Part shown: positions 36,944 through 47,042 of the stretch, piece by piece | Layout: each line of letters opens with the position of its first letter | How positions within the stretch are numbered: the first letter of the stretch is position 1 | NCBI GenBank assembly: GCA_016200085.1 | Contig: JACQFL010000045.1 | Span: 1-64,000 of the forward strand | DNA: 64,000 bases | Reading direction: 5' to 3' | From: Candidatus Rokuibacteriota bacterium | GTDB lineage: Bacteria > Methylomirabilota > Methylomirabilia > Rokubacteriales > CSP1-6 | Program-made: the position numbers and the translations under genes | Notes under the pieces: model-generated | Told to the model about the DNA's origin: nothing | Database searches by the model: none | What the model saw: the letters and a program-made list of their open reading frames with translations, nothing else

Positions 36944-38763
36944 GAGCCCGTGAACCCGGCCATCGCGACCTTCTCGAAGAAGATGGCGTTCAGGATCTGA
37001 CGGGCGATCGGCGCCGCGGCCGCGCCGCCGTGGCCCCCGCGCTCGACGAAGACCACGACGACGACTTCCGGGTTCGGCGCCGGCGCGTAGGCGGCGAACC
37101 AGGCGTGGTCCTGGCCCTTCTCGGATTTCGAGTTCGCCACGGTCTGGGCGGTGCCGGTCTTGCCCGCCACGTCGAGGCCGGGGATGCGCGCGGCCGTGCC
37201 CGTGCCGCCCTCGTTGACGACGCCCCACAGACCCTGCCGGAGCACGGCCCACACCATCGGCGAGAGCTCGACGTGGCCCATGACCCGGCCCGGATCGCTC
37301 CAGATCACGCCGCGTTCCGGCCGCTCGACCCGCTGCACGAGACGGGGCTTCCACAGGACGCCGCCGTTGGCCACCGCGGCCATGGCGCGCGCCACCTGCA
37401 ACGGCGTGACGAGCAGGGCGCCCTGCCCGATCGCCATGTTGGCCACGTCGCCGGCCAGGAAGGCGCGGCGCCCGCGCCGGCCGGCGCGCGGCTCGGGAAT
37501 GAGCCCGATCTTCTCGCCGGACAGGTCGATGCCGGTGGCCCGGCCCAGGCCGAACGCCTGCGCGTAGCGCGCGATGGTGGTGCCGCCGACCTTGAGGCCC
37601 GCCTGATAGAAGAAGACGTCACAGGAATGCACGATGGCGCGGTGCAGGTCGACGGTGCCGTGGCCTTCTTTCTTCCAGTCGTGGAACGTGTGATCGCCCA
37701 GCGTGAATGCGCCCCCGCAGTGCACGCGGTCCATCGGCGCCAGCGAGCCTTCCTGCAGCCCGGCCGCGGTGACCACGACCTTGAAGACGGAGCCCGGCGG
37801 ATACTGGCCCTGGATCACGCGGTTCAGCAGCGGCCGGTCGGGATCCTGCACGACGCGCAGCCACGCGGCGCGGTCGATGGTGCCGGTGAAGCGGTCGATC
37901 TCGTACGCCGGGGTCGAGACCAGGGCGAGCACGTCGCCGCTGCGCGGATCCATGACCACCACCGCGCCGGCCTTGCCCTCCATCGCGCGCTCGGCCGTCT
38001 CCTGCACCCGGCGATCGATGGTGGTGACGACCTGCGCGCCCGGATTCGGCTCCGCCGCCTGCATGACCCGGATGGAGCGGCCCAGGGCATCGACCTCGAT
38101 GCGCTCGCCCCCGTCGCGCCCGCGCAGGTGCTCGTCGAGCACGCGCTCGAGCCCGCTCTGCCCGACCATGTCGCCCCGTCGGTACCGCCCCTGCTTCAGC
38201 TGGTCGTCGCTCGCCTCGCGGACGTAGCCGAGCAGGTGCGCCGCGAAGCGGCTGCTGGGGTAGGCGCGCTGCGGCTCGACCTCGACGATCACGCCGGGCA
38301 GCTCGAGCTTCCACTCCTCGACCTTGGCCACGTCGCTGAGACTCAGCCCGCGGCGCACCCGCACGGGCATCAACGACTCCGGCGGCACGCGCTCGACGGC
38401 GTCGACGAGCTCGCGGAAGGGAATGTCGAGGAGCGCGGCCACCCGGCCGAGCACGGCATCGCGCCGCTCGCGCTCGCGGTCCAGCTCGCGCGGGATCAGC
38501 GAGAGCGTGAAGGCCGGCCGGTTGTCGACGAGGGGCCGGCCGTGGCGGTCGAAGAGGATGCCGCGCGGCGCGGCGATGGGCCGCACGCGGATCCGGTTCT
38601 TGTCGGACGCGTCCAGGAACCGGCCACCCTCCAGGACTTGCAAATACCAGAGCTGGCCGACGATGGCGAACAGCGCGCCCACGACGACGGCGAAGACCGC
38701 CATGACGCGCGAGCGGCCGAGGTCCCGTCGGTCCGACGGAAACCGGGTGGGCGCGAGTCTCAC
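36940..38763 (-). CDS. mrdA: Penicillin-binding protein 2 (peptidoglycan transpeptidase)
   Basis: Class-B PBP that cross-links lateral-wall peptidoglycan. It has 607 residues with one N-terminal membrane anchor (VMAVFAVVVGALFAIVGQLW), a dimerisation domain, and the transpeptidase domain with active Ser in PPGSVFKVVV, SCD in VHSCDVFFYQ and KTG in AGKTGTAQTV. It lies between mreD and rodA, the usual order. Its stop overlaps rodA. Confidence 0.95.
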   Translation of the reverse strand: MRLAPTRFPSDRRDLGRSRVMAVFAVVVGALFAIVGQLWYLQVLEGGRFLDASDKNRIRVRPIAAPRGILFDRHGRPLVDNRPAFTLSLIPRELDRERERRDAVLGRVAALLDIPFRELVDAVERVPPESLMPVRVRRGLSLSDVAKVEEWKLELPGVIVEVEPQRAYPSSRFAAHLLGYVREASDDQLKQGRYRRGDMVGQSGLERVLDEHLRGRDGGERIEVDALGRSIRVMQAAEPNPGAQVVTTIDRRVQETAERAMEGKAGAVVVMDPRSGDVLALVSTPAYEIDRFTGTIDRAAWLRVVQDPDRPLLNRVIQGQYPPGSVFKVVVTAAGLQEGSLAPMDRVHCGGAFTLGDHTFHDWKKEGHGTVDLHRAIVHSCDVFFYQAGLKVGGTTIARYAQAFGLGRATGIDLSGEKIGLIPEPRAGRRGRRAFLAGDVANMAIGQGALLVTPLQVARAMAAVANGGVLWKPRLVQRVERPERGVIWSDPGRVMGHVELSPMVWAVLRQGLWGVVNEGGTGTAARIPGLDVAGKTGTAQTVANSKSEKGQDHAWFAAYAPAPNPEVVVVVFVERGGHGGAAAAPIARQILNAIFFEKVAMAGFTGS

Positions 38764-38767
38764 CAGC

Positions 38768-39256
38768 TCACGACACGCGGCGGCGGTAGGCCTCGACCCA
38801 CGCCAGGCCGAGCGCGAGGACGGCGCCGATGAAGCCGTTGTAGAGCGCCTGAGGCAGGACCACGTACGTCATCAGCTCGCCGAAGGCGACCGGAAAGTGG
38901 AAGACCTTGAGCAGGGCGAAGCGCGCGAGCGCCTCCGCCACGGAGAGCAGCACGAGCCCGGGCACCTGCACGAGCGGCTGGGTGACGGAGAGCCGCGGCG
39001 CGGCGGCACCGATGACGAACCCCACGAGAGCCTTGGTCAGCGCCTGCACGCCGAGCAGCCCACCCCCGGCGACGTCCTGCATCAGGCCGACCACGGCGCC
39101 GGCCAGGCAGCCCGTCTCGGCGCCGCGGCGTAACGCCAGGAGCACGACGATGATCAGCGGGATGTCCGGGGTCACGACGCCGATGCGCAGCGCGGGCGCC
39201 AGGGTGACCTGGGCGATGCCGCCGCCGAACACGGTGAGCGCGAGCAGCGCCCGCAC
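38768..39256 (-). CDS. mreD: Rod shape-determining protein MreD
   Basis: Small inner-membrane subunit of the elongasome, 162 residues with five or so membrane segments. GVVTPDIPLIIVVLLALRRG and the glycine-rich AVVGLMQDVAGGGLLGVQAL are typical of MreD. It lies 3 bases after mreC and 4 bases before mrdA. Confidence 0.9.
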   Translation of the reverse strand: MRALLALTVFGGGIAQVTLAPALRIGVVTPDIPLIIVVLLALRRGAETGCLAGAVVGLMQDVAGGGLLGVQALTKALVGFVIGAAAPRLSVTQPLVQVPGLVLLSVAEALARFALLKVFHFPVAFGELMTYVVLPQALYNGFIGAVLALGLAWVEAYRRRVS

Positions 39257-39259
39257 GGC

Positions 39260-40102
39260 CTAGCGCTCCGACCCGCCCGGAAAGAACGCGGTGAGGTCCT
39301 GCATGCGCTCGCCCGTCACCAGCAGCACCTCGTCGATCCTGGCGAAGTCGACGAGCGGCGCGAGCTGCGCGTAGTGGAAGAGCGCGGAGCCACGATCGTC
39401 GATGGCCGTCACCCGGCCGATGGGGATGCCGCGCGGGAACACGCCCGAGAGCCCCGCGGTGACCACGAGGTCGCCGGCCTGGATCCCGCCGCCCTCGCGG
39501 GCCAGGTACTTGAAGCGAATGGTGCCGCGCGGCTCGCCCTCGACGATGCCCGCGGTGCGGGTGCGCACGACGTGAGCGCCCACGGTGGACGCCGGATCGG
39601 TGAGGACCTGGACGATGGACGCCCCCGGGCGCACCTCGACCACCCGACCGACCAGACCCTCGGGCGAGATGACGGCGGTGAGCCGCGCGACCTGGTCCGC
39701 CCGGCCGCGGTTGACGGTGAGCGAGCGCACCCAGCCGCCCCACTCCCGCGCGATGACCTCGCCGGCCATGGTCGGCACGGGGAGCCGGTCGTGCAGCGCG
39801 AGCAGGCGGCGCAATCGCAGATTTTCCTCGGTGGTCTCGGAGACCCATAGCGACTCCACGCGGAGCTGGCGGTTCTCCTCGCGCAACCGGCGGTTCTCGC
39901 CGCGCACGTTCTTCCAGTCGAGATAGGTGGCCCACACCCCGTGGGCGGCGCGGTTGACGGCGGCGACGCCGCTCTGGACGGGGACCGTCACGCGGGCGAG
40001 CGCGTCGGCCGCGCCGGAGGCGTGACCGCGTGTCTGCAGGGACAGCAGGAGCAGACACAGCCCGGCCACGGAGCCGAGCAGGGTCAGCCGGCGAATCTTC
40101 AC
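39260..40102 (-). CDS. mreC: Rod shape-determining protein MreC
   Basis: Periplasmic scaffold that activates PBP2, 280 residues. An N-terminal anchor (LLGSVAGLCLLLLSLQTRG) is followed by a coiled coil with ENRRLREENRQLRVE at about 70-85, then the beta-barrel domains (VIAREWGGWVRSLTVNRGRA and GDLVVTAGLSGVFPRGIPIG). It is 28 bases after mreB. Confidence 0.93.
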   Translation of the reverse strand: MKIRRLTLLGSVAGLCLLLLSLQTRGHASGAADALARVTVPVQSGVAAVNRAAHGVWATYLDWKNVRGENRRLREENRQLRVESLWVSETTEENLRLRRLLALHDRLPVPTMAGEVIAREWGGWVRSLTVNRGRADQVARLTAVISPEGLVGRVVEVRPGASIVQVLTDPASTVGAHVVRTRTAGIVEGEPRGTIRFKYLAREGGGIQAGDLVVTAGLSGVFPRGIPIGRVTAIDDRGSALFHYAQLAPLVDFARIDEVLLVTGERMQDLTAFFPGGSER

Positions 40103-40130
40103 GAGACAGCCCCTCGACGGCGGCGAGCGG

Positions 40131-41264
<1,134 letters not shown>

Positions 41265-41535
41265 TTAGCGTCTTTGCCGGCCCGGGTGGGGTCGACGGAG
41301 CCCCCCGGGAAGGCAGGAAAGGGAAAGTTTTTCATGGGGTTCCCGACCCGTCCGCGGCGGCAGGGGCGCGGCCTGACGGGCGGCGAGCCGAGCTCCGGCG
41401 GCCGCGGATCGAGACGGAGCCCGCTGGACGCCGCGAGCCCGCGCGGATGTTCAGTCTGGCACGGAGGTGACGCTCATCGTCACCCGGGGAGCATCGGTCG
41501 ACCATGCGTGCCCTCCCGGCGACGCGCAAAGGGGG

Positions 41536-41564
41536 TTGACCGGCTTCCGGCGTTCGTGTAAACG
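41536..41564 (+). promoter_or_regulatory. Promoter of the first cold-shock leader
   Basis: TTGACC (41536-41541), a 17-base spacer and TAAACG (41559-41564). Transcription would start near 41571, giving a 177-base leader before the csp start at 41748. The 41240-41535 part of this 585-base gap shows no gene or repeat I can name. Confidence 0.5.
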
Positions 41565-41617
41565 TTACGCCGACTCTGGCACCACGGATGGGTTCACCGG
41601 CATCGAGACCGAGCGAC

Positions 41618-41655
41618 ACGCTGCGCGAGATCCAGTTCGCGCGGCGTTTTTGTTT
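41618..41655 (+). terminator. Intrinsic terminator inside the first csp leader
   Basis: Stem ACGCTGCGCGA (41618-41628) pairs with TCGCGCGGCGT (41637-41647) with one G-U pair and an eight-base loop, followed by TTTTTGTTT. It lies 93 bases before the csp start codon, so full-length csp mRNA needs read-through. Confidence 0.7.
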
Positions 41656-41747
41656 GCCTTCCCGGAGGAAGGCGCCCCGCTCATGCGAGCGGGTGCATCA
41701 CGGGGCGGCGCGCCGCGCGCCCTCCCCGACAACGAGGTGCGAGGGCT

Positions 41748-41948
41748 ATGGCGACCGGACGAGTGAAGTGGTTCAACGACGCGAAGGGCTACGGCTTCAT
41801 CACGCAGGAGGGTGGCGAGGACGTGTTCGTGCACTATAGCGCCATCGATGGGCAGGGCTTCCGGAGCCTGGCCGAGGGCGATCAGGTCGAGTTCGAGGTG
41901 ACCCGCGGCCCCAAGGGCCTGCAGGCCTCCAAGGTCCGCAAGGGCTGA
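41748..41948 (+). CDS. Cold-shock protein (CspA family), first copy
   Basis: Single-stranded RNA/DNA-binding chaperone, 66 residues, one cold-shock domain. It has RNP1 KGYGFITQ and RNP2 DVFVHYSAI with the surface aromatics, after GRVKWFNDA. It is about 80% identical to the second copy at 42250. Its leader holds a promoter and a terminator hairpin. No strong terminator is visible after its stop; the next promoter follows 25 bases downstream. Confidence 0.96.
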   Translation: MATGRVKWFNDAKGYGFITQEGGEDVFVHYSAIDGQGFRSLAEGDQVEFEVTRGPKGLQASKVRKG

Positions 41949-41973
41949 GGTCCGTCGGGCGCCGCGATCACGC

Positions 41974-42003
41974 TTGACACCGTTTTTTTCTGCATTGTAG
42001 AGT
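41974..42003 (+). promoter_or_regulatory. Promoter of the second cold-shock leader
   Basis: TTGACA (41974-41979), an 18-base T-rich spacer and TAGAGT (41998-42003). The transcript would start near 42010, about 240 bases before the second csp start. Confidence 0.6.
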
Positions 42004-42069
42004 TGGCGCGGCTCGTCGATGGGCGGAAGCTCGCTCCGGTTGGTGACGGCACGACATCGCTCGGCTCTG

Positions 42070-42107
42070 AAACGTCGCGAGACCCGAGGTTTCGCGACGT
42101 TTTTTGT
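42070..42107 (+). terminator. Strong intrinsic terminator inside the second csp leader
   Basis: A 15-base-pair stem with one G-U pair: AAACGTCGCGAGACC (42070-42084), CGA loop, GGTTTCGCGACGTTT (42088-42102), then T's to 42105. It sits 143 bases before the csp start, well inside the leader. Together with the promoter at 41974 it bounds a short RNA of about 95 bases. Confidence 0.8.
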
Positions 42108-42249
42108 GTCCGCACGCACGTGGGGACGCCGGCCATGGGGGCCAGGCTCACCGGAGCGGCGCGCCGCGCTCCGCACTAACCAGCACGCGGGCTCGGCCCG
42201 CCAGGCGCCGGCGCCCGCGGCATGCCGGCGGCAAGAAGGAAAGGGAAGC

Positions 42250-42450
42250 ATGGCACAAGGCACCGTGAAGTGGTTCAACGACGCGAAGGGCTACGGCTTC
42301 ATCCAGGTCGAGGGCGGCGAGGACGTGTTCGTCCACTACAGTGCGATCCAGGCCCAGGGCTTCAAGAGCCTCAGCGAGGGCGACAAGGTGGAGTTCGAGG
42401 TGACGAAGGGGCCGAAGGGGCTGCAGGCGTCGAACGTCCGCAAGGCCTGA
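42250..42450 (+). CDS. Cold-shock protein (CspA family), second copy
   Basis: Single cold-shock-domain nucleic-acid chaperone, 66 residues. It has RNP1 KGYGFIQV and RNP2 DVFVHYSAI after [12 protein letters not shown] 42250 has AAGGAAAGGGAA upstream. The 301-base gap before it is a regulatory leader: promoter, strong internal terminator, and a GCGGCGCGCCGCGC palindrome near 42157-42170 that also occurs in the first csp leader. A good terminator follows the gene at 42476. Confidence 0.96.
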   Translation: MAQGTVKWFNDAKGYGFIQVEGGEDVFVHYSAIQAQGFKSLSEGDKVEFEVTKGPKGLQASNVRKA

Positions 42451-42475
42451 TCCCGCCGAGCACGGACCACTTCAC

Positions 42476-42509
42476 GGCCCGCCGAGTTCTTCGGCGGGCC
42501 GAATTTTTT
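42476..42509 (+). terminator. Intrinsic terminator after the second csp gene
   Basis: Perfect ten-base stem GGCCCGCCGA (42476-42485) and TCGGCGGGCC (42491-42500) with a five-base loop, followed by GAATTTTTT. Confidence 0.9.
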
Positions 42510-42526
42510 GAAGTCAGACGAAAAGA

Positions 42527-42720
42527 GCCCCGACGGACTCTGCGACGCGCTCGATCCGGTTCTGCGGCGCGTCGCCCCGCTGGTGAAGAGCGGGACCGTC
42601 GGGGCCGGTGGCTTGCCTGGGTTCCCAGGCGATTCCACCTAGAGCGAGCGTGGAACTTGCCTAGGAGGCGACCACCTCACAGATCACCGTAGGGGTACAC
42701 ATCGGCTGGATCACCTCCTG
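42527..42720 (+). ncRNA. Candidate structured RNA ending in a 16S-rRNA-tail-like sequence
   Basis: No protein frame is supported here, but helices nest cleanly. P1 is GCCCCGACGG (42527-42536) with CCGTCGGGGC (42596-42605). Inside it lie P2, GCGACGCGC (42542-42550) with GCGCGTCGC (42567-42575), and P3, CCCGCT (42576-42581) with AGCGGG (42589-42594), making a tight three-way junction. Further hairpins are GCCTGG/CCAGGC (42615-42630) and TTCCAC/GTGGAA (42633-42655). The 3' part has ACCGTAGGGG (42686-42695) and CGGCTGGATCACCTCCT (42703-42719), close to the end of 16S rRNA with the anti-Shine-Dalgarno. Strand is chosen from that match; no promoter is clear. The remaining bases to 42923 hold only small hairpins. 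Confidence 0.5.
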
Positions 42721-42923
42721 TTCTCGGCAAGGGCGCCACGCGGGCCCAGTCCCACTGACCCCCAACCGGATGCCGACTCCCGGCCCGGGGCTCGGTCACG
42801 TCAGCCGCCGGCGGAATTGTCGGCGGGGACGCTGCAGGAGCCCTGTTAGGCTCCGACCGATTTGTAGCCCTCATCGTACATCAGGCCGCGGGCGCGCCCA
42901 AGAAAAAGTCGTCCGCCGGTGTC

Positions 42924-43280
42924 CTACTTCACCACGATGCGGTCGTGGTTCCGCTCCCACAGCCCGTGACCGACGCCGTCCACCTTCTTGATGTCCTCCG
43001 GCTTCTTGAACGCGCCGTGCGCGTCACGGTACTCCACGATCTTCTCGGCCGCCTTGTGATGCACGCCGTGCAGCGTCATCAGCTCCTTCACGTCGGCGGT
43101 GTTGATGTTGACCTTGTCCGTGTGCTCCGCCGTGGAGGCGGCGGCCTCACGCACCCGCGCGGGATGACGCTCGCGCGTGTGCCCGGGAGCCATCTCGCGC
43201 GCGTTGTCCGACGCGACGGCCACGAGGGGGACGAGCCAGGGACCGACCAGCAGCGCGACGACCAGCAAGCGTGACAGCAT
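42924..43280 (-). CDS. Secreted ComEA-like helix-hairpin-helix protein
   Basis: Protein of 118 residues from ATG 43280, with AAGGAG upstream. A signal peptide (LSRLLVVALLVGPWLVPLVAVAS) is followed by a charged linker and a helix-hairpin-helix domain of the ComEA type (VNINTADVKELMTLHGVHHKA, then EDIKKVDGVGHGLWERN). Such domains bind DNA without sequence preference; ComEA works in DNA uptake. No other competence genes are near, so a role in DNA uptake is only possible. Confidence 0.85.
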   Translation of the reverse strand: MLSRLLVVALLVGPWLVPLVAVASDNAREMAPGHTRERHPARVREAAASTAEHTDKVNINTADVKELMTLHGVHHKAAEKIVEYRDAHGAFKKPEDIKKVDGVGHGLWERNHDRIVVK

Positions 43281-43466
43281 CGTCGACTCCTTTGCGGCCG
43301 GACGCATCCGCGCCCGACCGTCCACGAAGGTGAACAGCGCCTCGCGCGCGTCGCCACGCGACGCGCGCGTGACGCCCATTCAAGGAGCGCGACGCTCAGG
43401 AATCAACGCGCAATCTTTTGGACACGCCGCGGAGATACAGGCGCGGCCGCGGCGCGACCGCCGGCG

Positions 43467-43767
43467 TCACCCGCCGGCGGCCCGCTCCTCGAGCGAGCGG
43501 AGATAGGCCTCCCACTCCACGGGCACCAGGGACTGCTTCTTCGTGTTGCAGGCCTTGCAGGCGGGCACGGCATTGCCGCGGCTACTGCGGCCGCCGCGGC
43601 CGAGCGGCACGACGTGGTCCATGGTCAGCGCGCGGGGGCCGACCTGACGGCGGCAGTAGTGGCAGAGCCCGGAGGAGATGCGGCGCTTCCACCACTGGCT
43701 CAGGCGCAGCTCGCGCGCCTTCGCGCGCTCGCGCGTGAGGACGTCGGGGTCGACGGGCGCGTAGTAC

Positions 43768-43775
<8 letters not shown>
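43467..43775 (-). CDS. HNH endonuclease family protein
   Basis: Protein of 102 residues from ATG 43775, overlapping the ABC-F stop by 8 bases. It shows CHYCRRQVG, the HNH core TMDHVVPLGRGGRSSRGNAV and the second knuckle CKACNTKK, so both the zinc cysteines and the catalytic His are intact. Substrate DNA is unknown. The position next to ABC-F shows no phage or restriction context. Confidence 0.85.
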
Positions 43776-45774
<1,999 letters not shown>

Positions 45775-45775
45775 C

Positions 45776-46171
45776 CTACCCCATGGTCTGCACGCGGTCG
45801 GGCTCGACCTTCACGATCACGCGCACCTCTCCGGGCTTCCGCCCCGGGTACCTGTCCTGGCCGAGGTACTTCTTGGCCATCTTGTCGATGTGAGCGTCGG
45901 CGCCCTGTGGCGTGATCTCGGCCACGCGCCCGCGCACCTGCACGTAGCGGTACGGGTTGTCCGGGTCCTGGACGGCGATGGCGACCCTGGCGTCGCGCTG
46001 GAGGTTGCGCGTCTTCACCCGGCCCTCGGCGGTGTTGAAGACGACGTGGAGGCCGTCGTACTCCACCCACACCGGCGTGACTTGAGGACGGCCGTCGGCG
46101 CCGACCGTGGCGACGTGGGCGAAGGCCTTCTTGTCGAGGATGTCCCGGTGGGCCCCCAGAGTGGCGCTCAT
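45776..46171 (-). CDS. PPOX-class (pyridoxamine 5'-phosphate oxidase-like) protein
   Basis: Split-barrel flavin or F420-binding protein of 131 residues. It has the typical opening FAHVATVGADGRPQVTPVWVEYDG and later VQVRGRVAEIT and LGQDRYPGRKPGEVRV. The PPOX class includes F420-dependent reductases and haem-binding relatives; the substrate cannot be told. ATG 46171 overlaps the stop of the AhpD-like gene (ATGA), so it may supply or use the same redox chemistry. Confidence 0.85.
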   Translation of the reverse strand: MSATLGAHRDILDKKAFAHVATVGADGRPQVTPVWVEYDGLHVVFNTAEGRVKTRNLQRDARVAIAVQDPDNPYRYVQVRGRVAEITPQGADAHIDKMAKKYLGQDRYPGRKPGEVRVIVKVEPDRVQTMG

Positions 46172-46524
46172 CGTGCGCTCTCCTTGCTCCTGAGCTGGTC
46201 CATGACCGCGAACGCGTGGCGGACCGACTTGGCGGCCAGCGATCCGCCCATGTAGAGCCCGATGTCCAGCGTCTCCGCGATCTCCGCGTCGCTGGCCCCG
46301 AGGTCGAGGACCTCCTCGACCCGATGATCGACTCAGTCGAAGCAGTTCTGCGAGACGGCCACCGCCAGCGCCGTCAGCTCCTTGTGCTTCCGGCTGAGCG
46401 CGCCGTCGGCGAAGATCTTCGGCCCGACCTCCCGCATGGCGTTGAAGGCCTTCATGGGCGATTTGAGGATCAGGCCGTCGATGCGCTTCCTCTCCCGCTT
46501 CCGCTCGTGGATGTGCTCGTGCAT
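46168..46524 (-). CDS. AhpD-like (carboxymuconolactone decarboxylase family) predicted selenoprotein, CxxU
   Basis: Alkylhydroperoxidase-like protein of 118 residues from ATG 46524 (AAAGGAC upstream). In the middle the frame reads VSQNCFD, then TGA (46335-46333), then VDHRVEEVLDLGAS and on to the TGA at 46170-46168. The family has CxxC here, and the TGA stands exactly at the second Cys, so selenocysteine (CFDU) is expected. A hairpin of SECIS type follows 12 bases after the TGA. Homology continues uninterrupted to a C-terminus fitting the family (GLYMGGSLAAKSVRHAFAVM). The stop overlaps the PPOX start (ATGA). A nonsense mutation or base error is the alternative. Confidence 0.75.
46302..46321 (-). 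promoter_or_regulatory. SECIS-like hairpin in the AhpD-like coding sequence
   Basis: Minus strand GGTCGAGGAGGTCCTCGACC forms an eight-base-pair stem with apical loop AGGU. The loop begins 20 bases after the in-frame TGA, within the spacing of bacterial SECIS elements, and has the loop guanines seen in E. coli fdhF (AGGUCU). Confidence 0.65.
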
Positions 46525-46541
46525 GGATGTCCTTTCTGGTC

Positions 46542-47042
46542 TCACCCTTCCGGTGTCGCCAGCTCCGCCGCCCGCGCCTCGCCGAGGCAGCGGAGCGCCA
46601 GGAGCAGGCGCACCACGCACTGCTGGACGAGGAGCGCGTCCTGGGTGAACGGGTCGGCGAGCCACTCGCGCGACTGGCCGCCCTTCTCGTTGGCGAAGCC
46701 AAGCGTCGGCGAGAGCTTCTGCAGCCGCAGGAGCAGGTCGTCCTGCGGCAGCCCGGAGGCCCGGAGCCGCGCCACCACCGCGGCCCGCACCGACGCGTTC
46801 CAGATCCCGGTCAGCCCCTCGACGAGGGCCGCATAGCACGTGAGCTCGGGCTTGTCCTGGAACTGCTGGAGCACGGCGGGCACGAGCGGGTTCACCACCG
46901 TGTCGCCCTCCTCGTCGACGCCGAACAGCGGGCCGATCACGGGATCCGCCTGGGGGGCCTCGGCGAGCAGCTCGACCGCGGAGGCGGCGGGCACGGCGGG
47001 GAGCTGGGCGAGACGGTCGAGGAACGGCACGTCACCGGCCAT
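46542..47042 (-). CDS. Hypothetical helical protein
   Basis: Protein of 166 residues from ATG 47042; not recognised. It reads as mostly helical (RLAQLPAVPAASAVELLAEA, then LQKLSPTLGFANEKGGQSRE) with no signal peptide and no Cys motif beyond isolated cysteines. The segment LLVQQCVVRLLLALRCLG near the end is hydrophobic but charged on both sides. It lies between the MFS pump (overlapping by 11 bases) and the AhpD-like gene, so it probably belongs to the same transcript. Confidence 0.5.
   Translation of the reverse strand: MAGDVPFLDRLAQLPAVPAASAVELLAEAPQADPVIGPLFGVDEEGDTVVNPLVPAVLQQFQDKPELTCYAALVEGLTGIWNASVRAAVVARLRASGLPQDDLLLRLQKLSPTLGFANEKGGQSREWLADPFTQDALLVQQCVVRLLLALRCLGEARAAELATPEG

Noticed and set aside
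42527..42720. A complete or near-complete 16S rRNA gene
   Set aside because: Only about 35 bases at the 3' end resemble 16S rRNA; the preceding sequence has none of the conserved 16S blocks.
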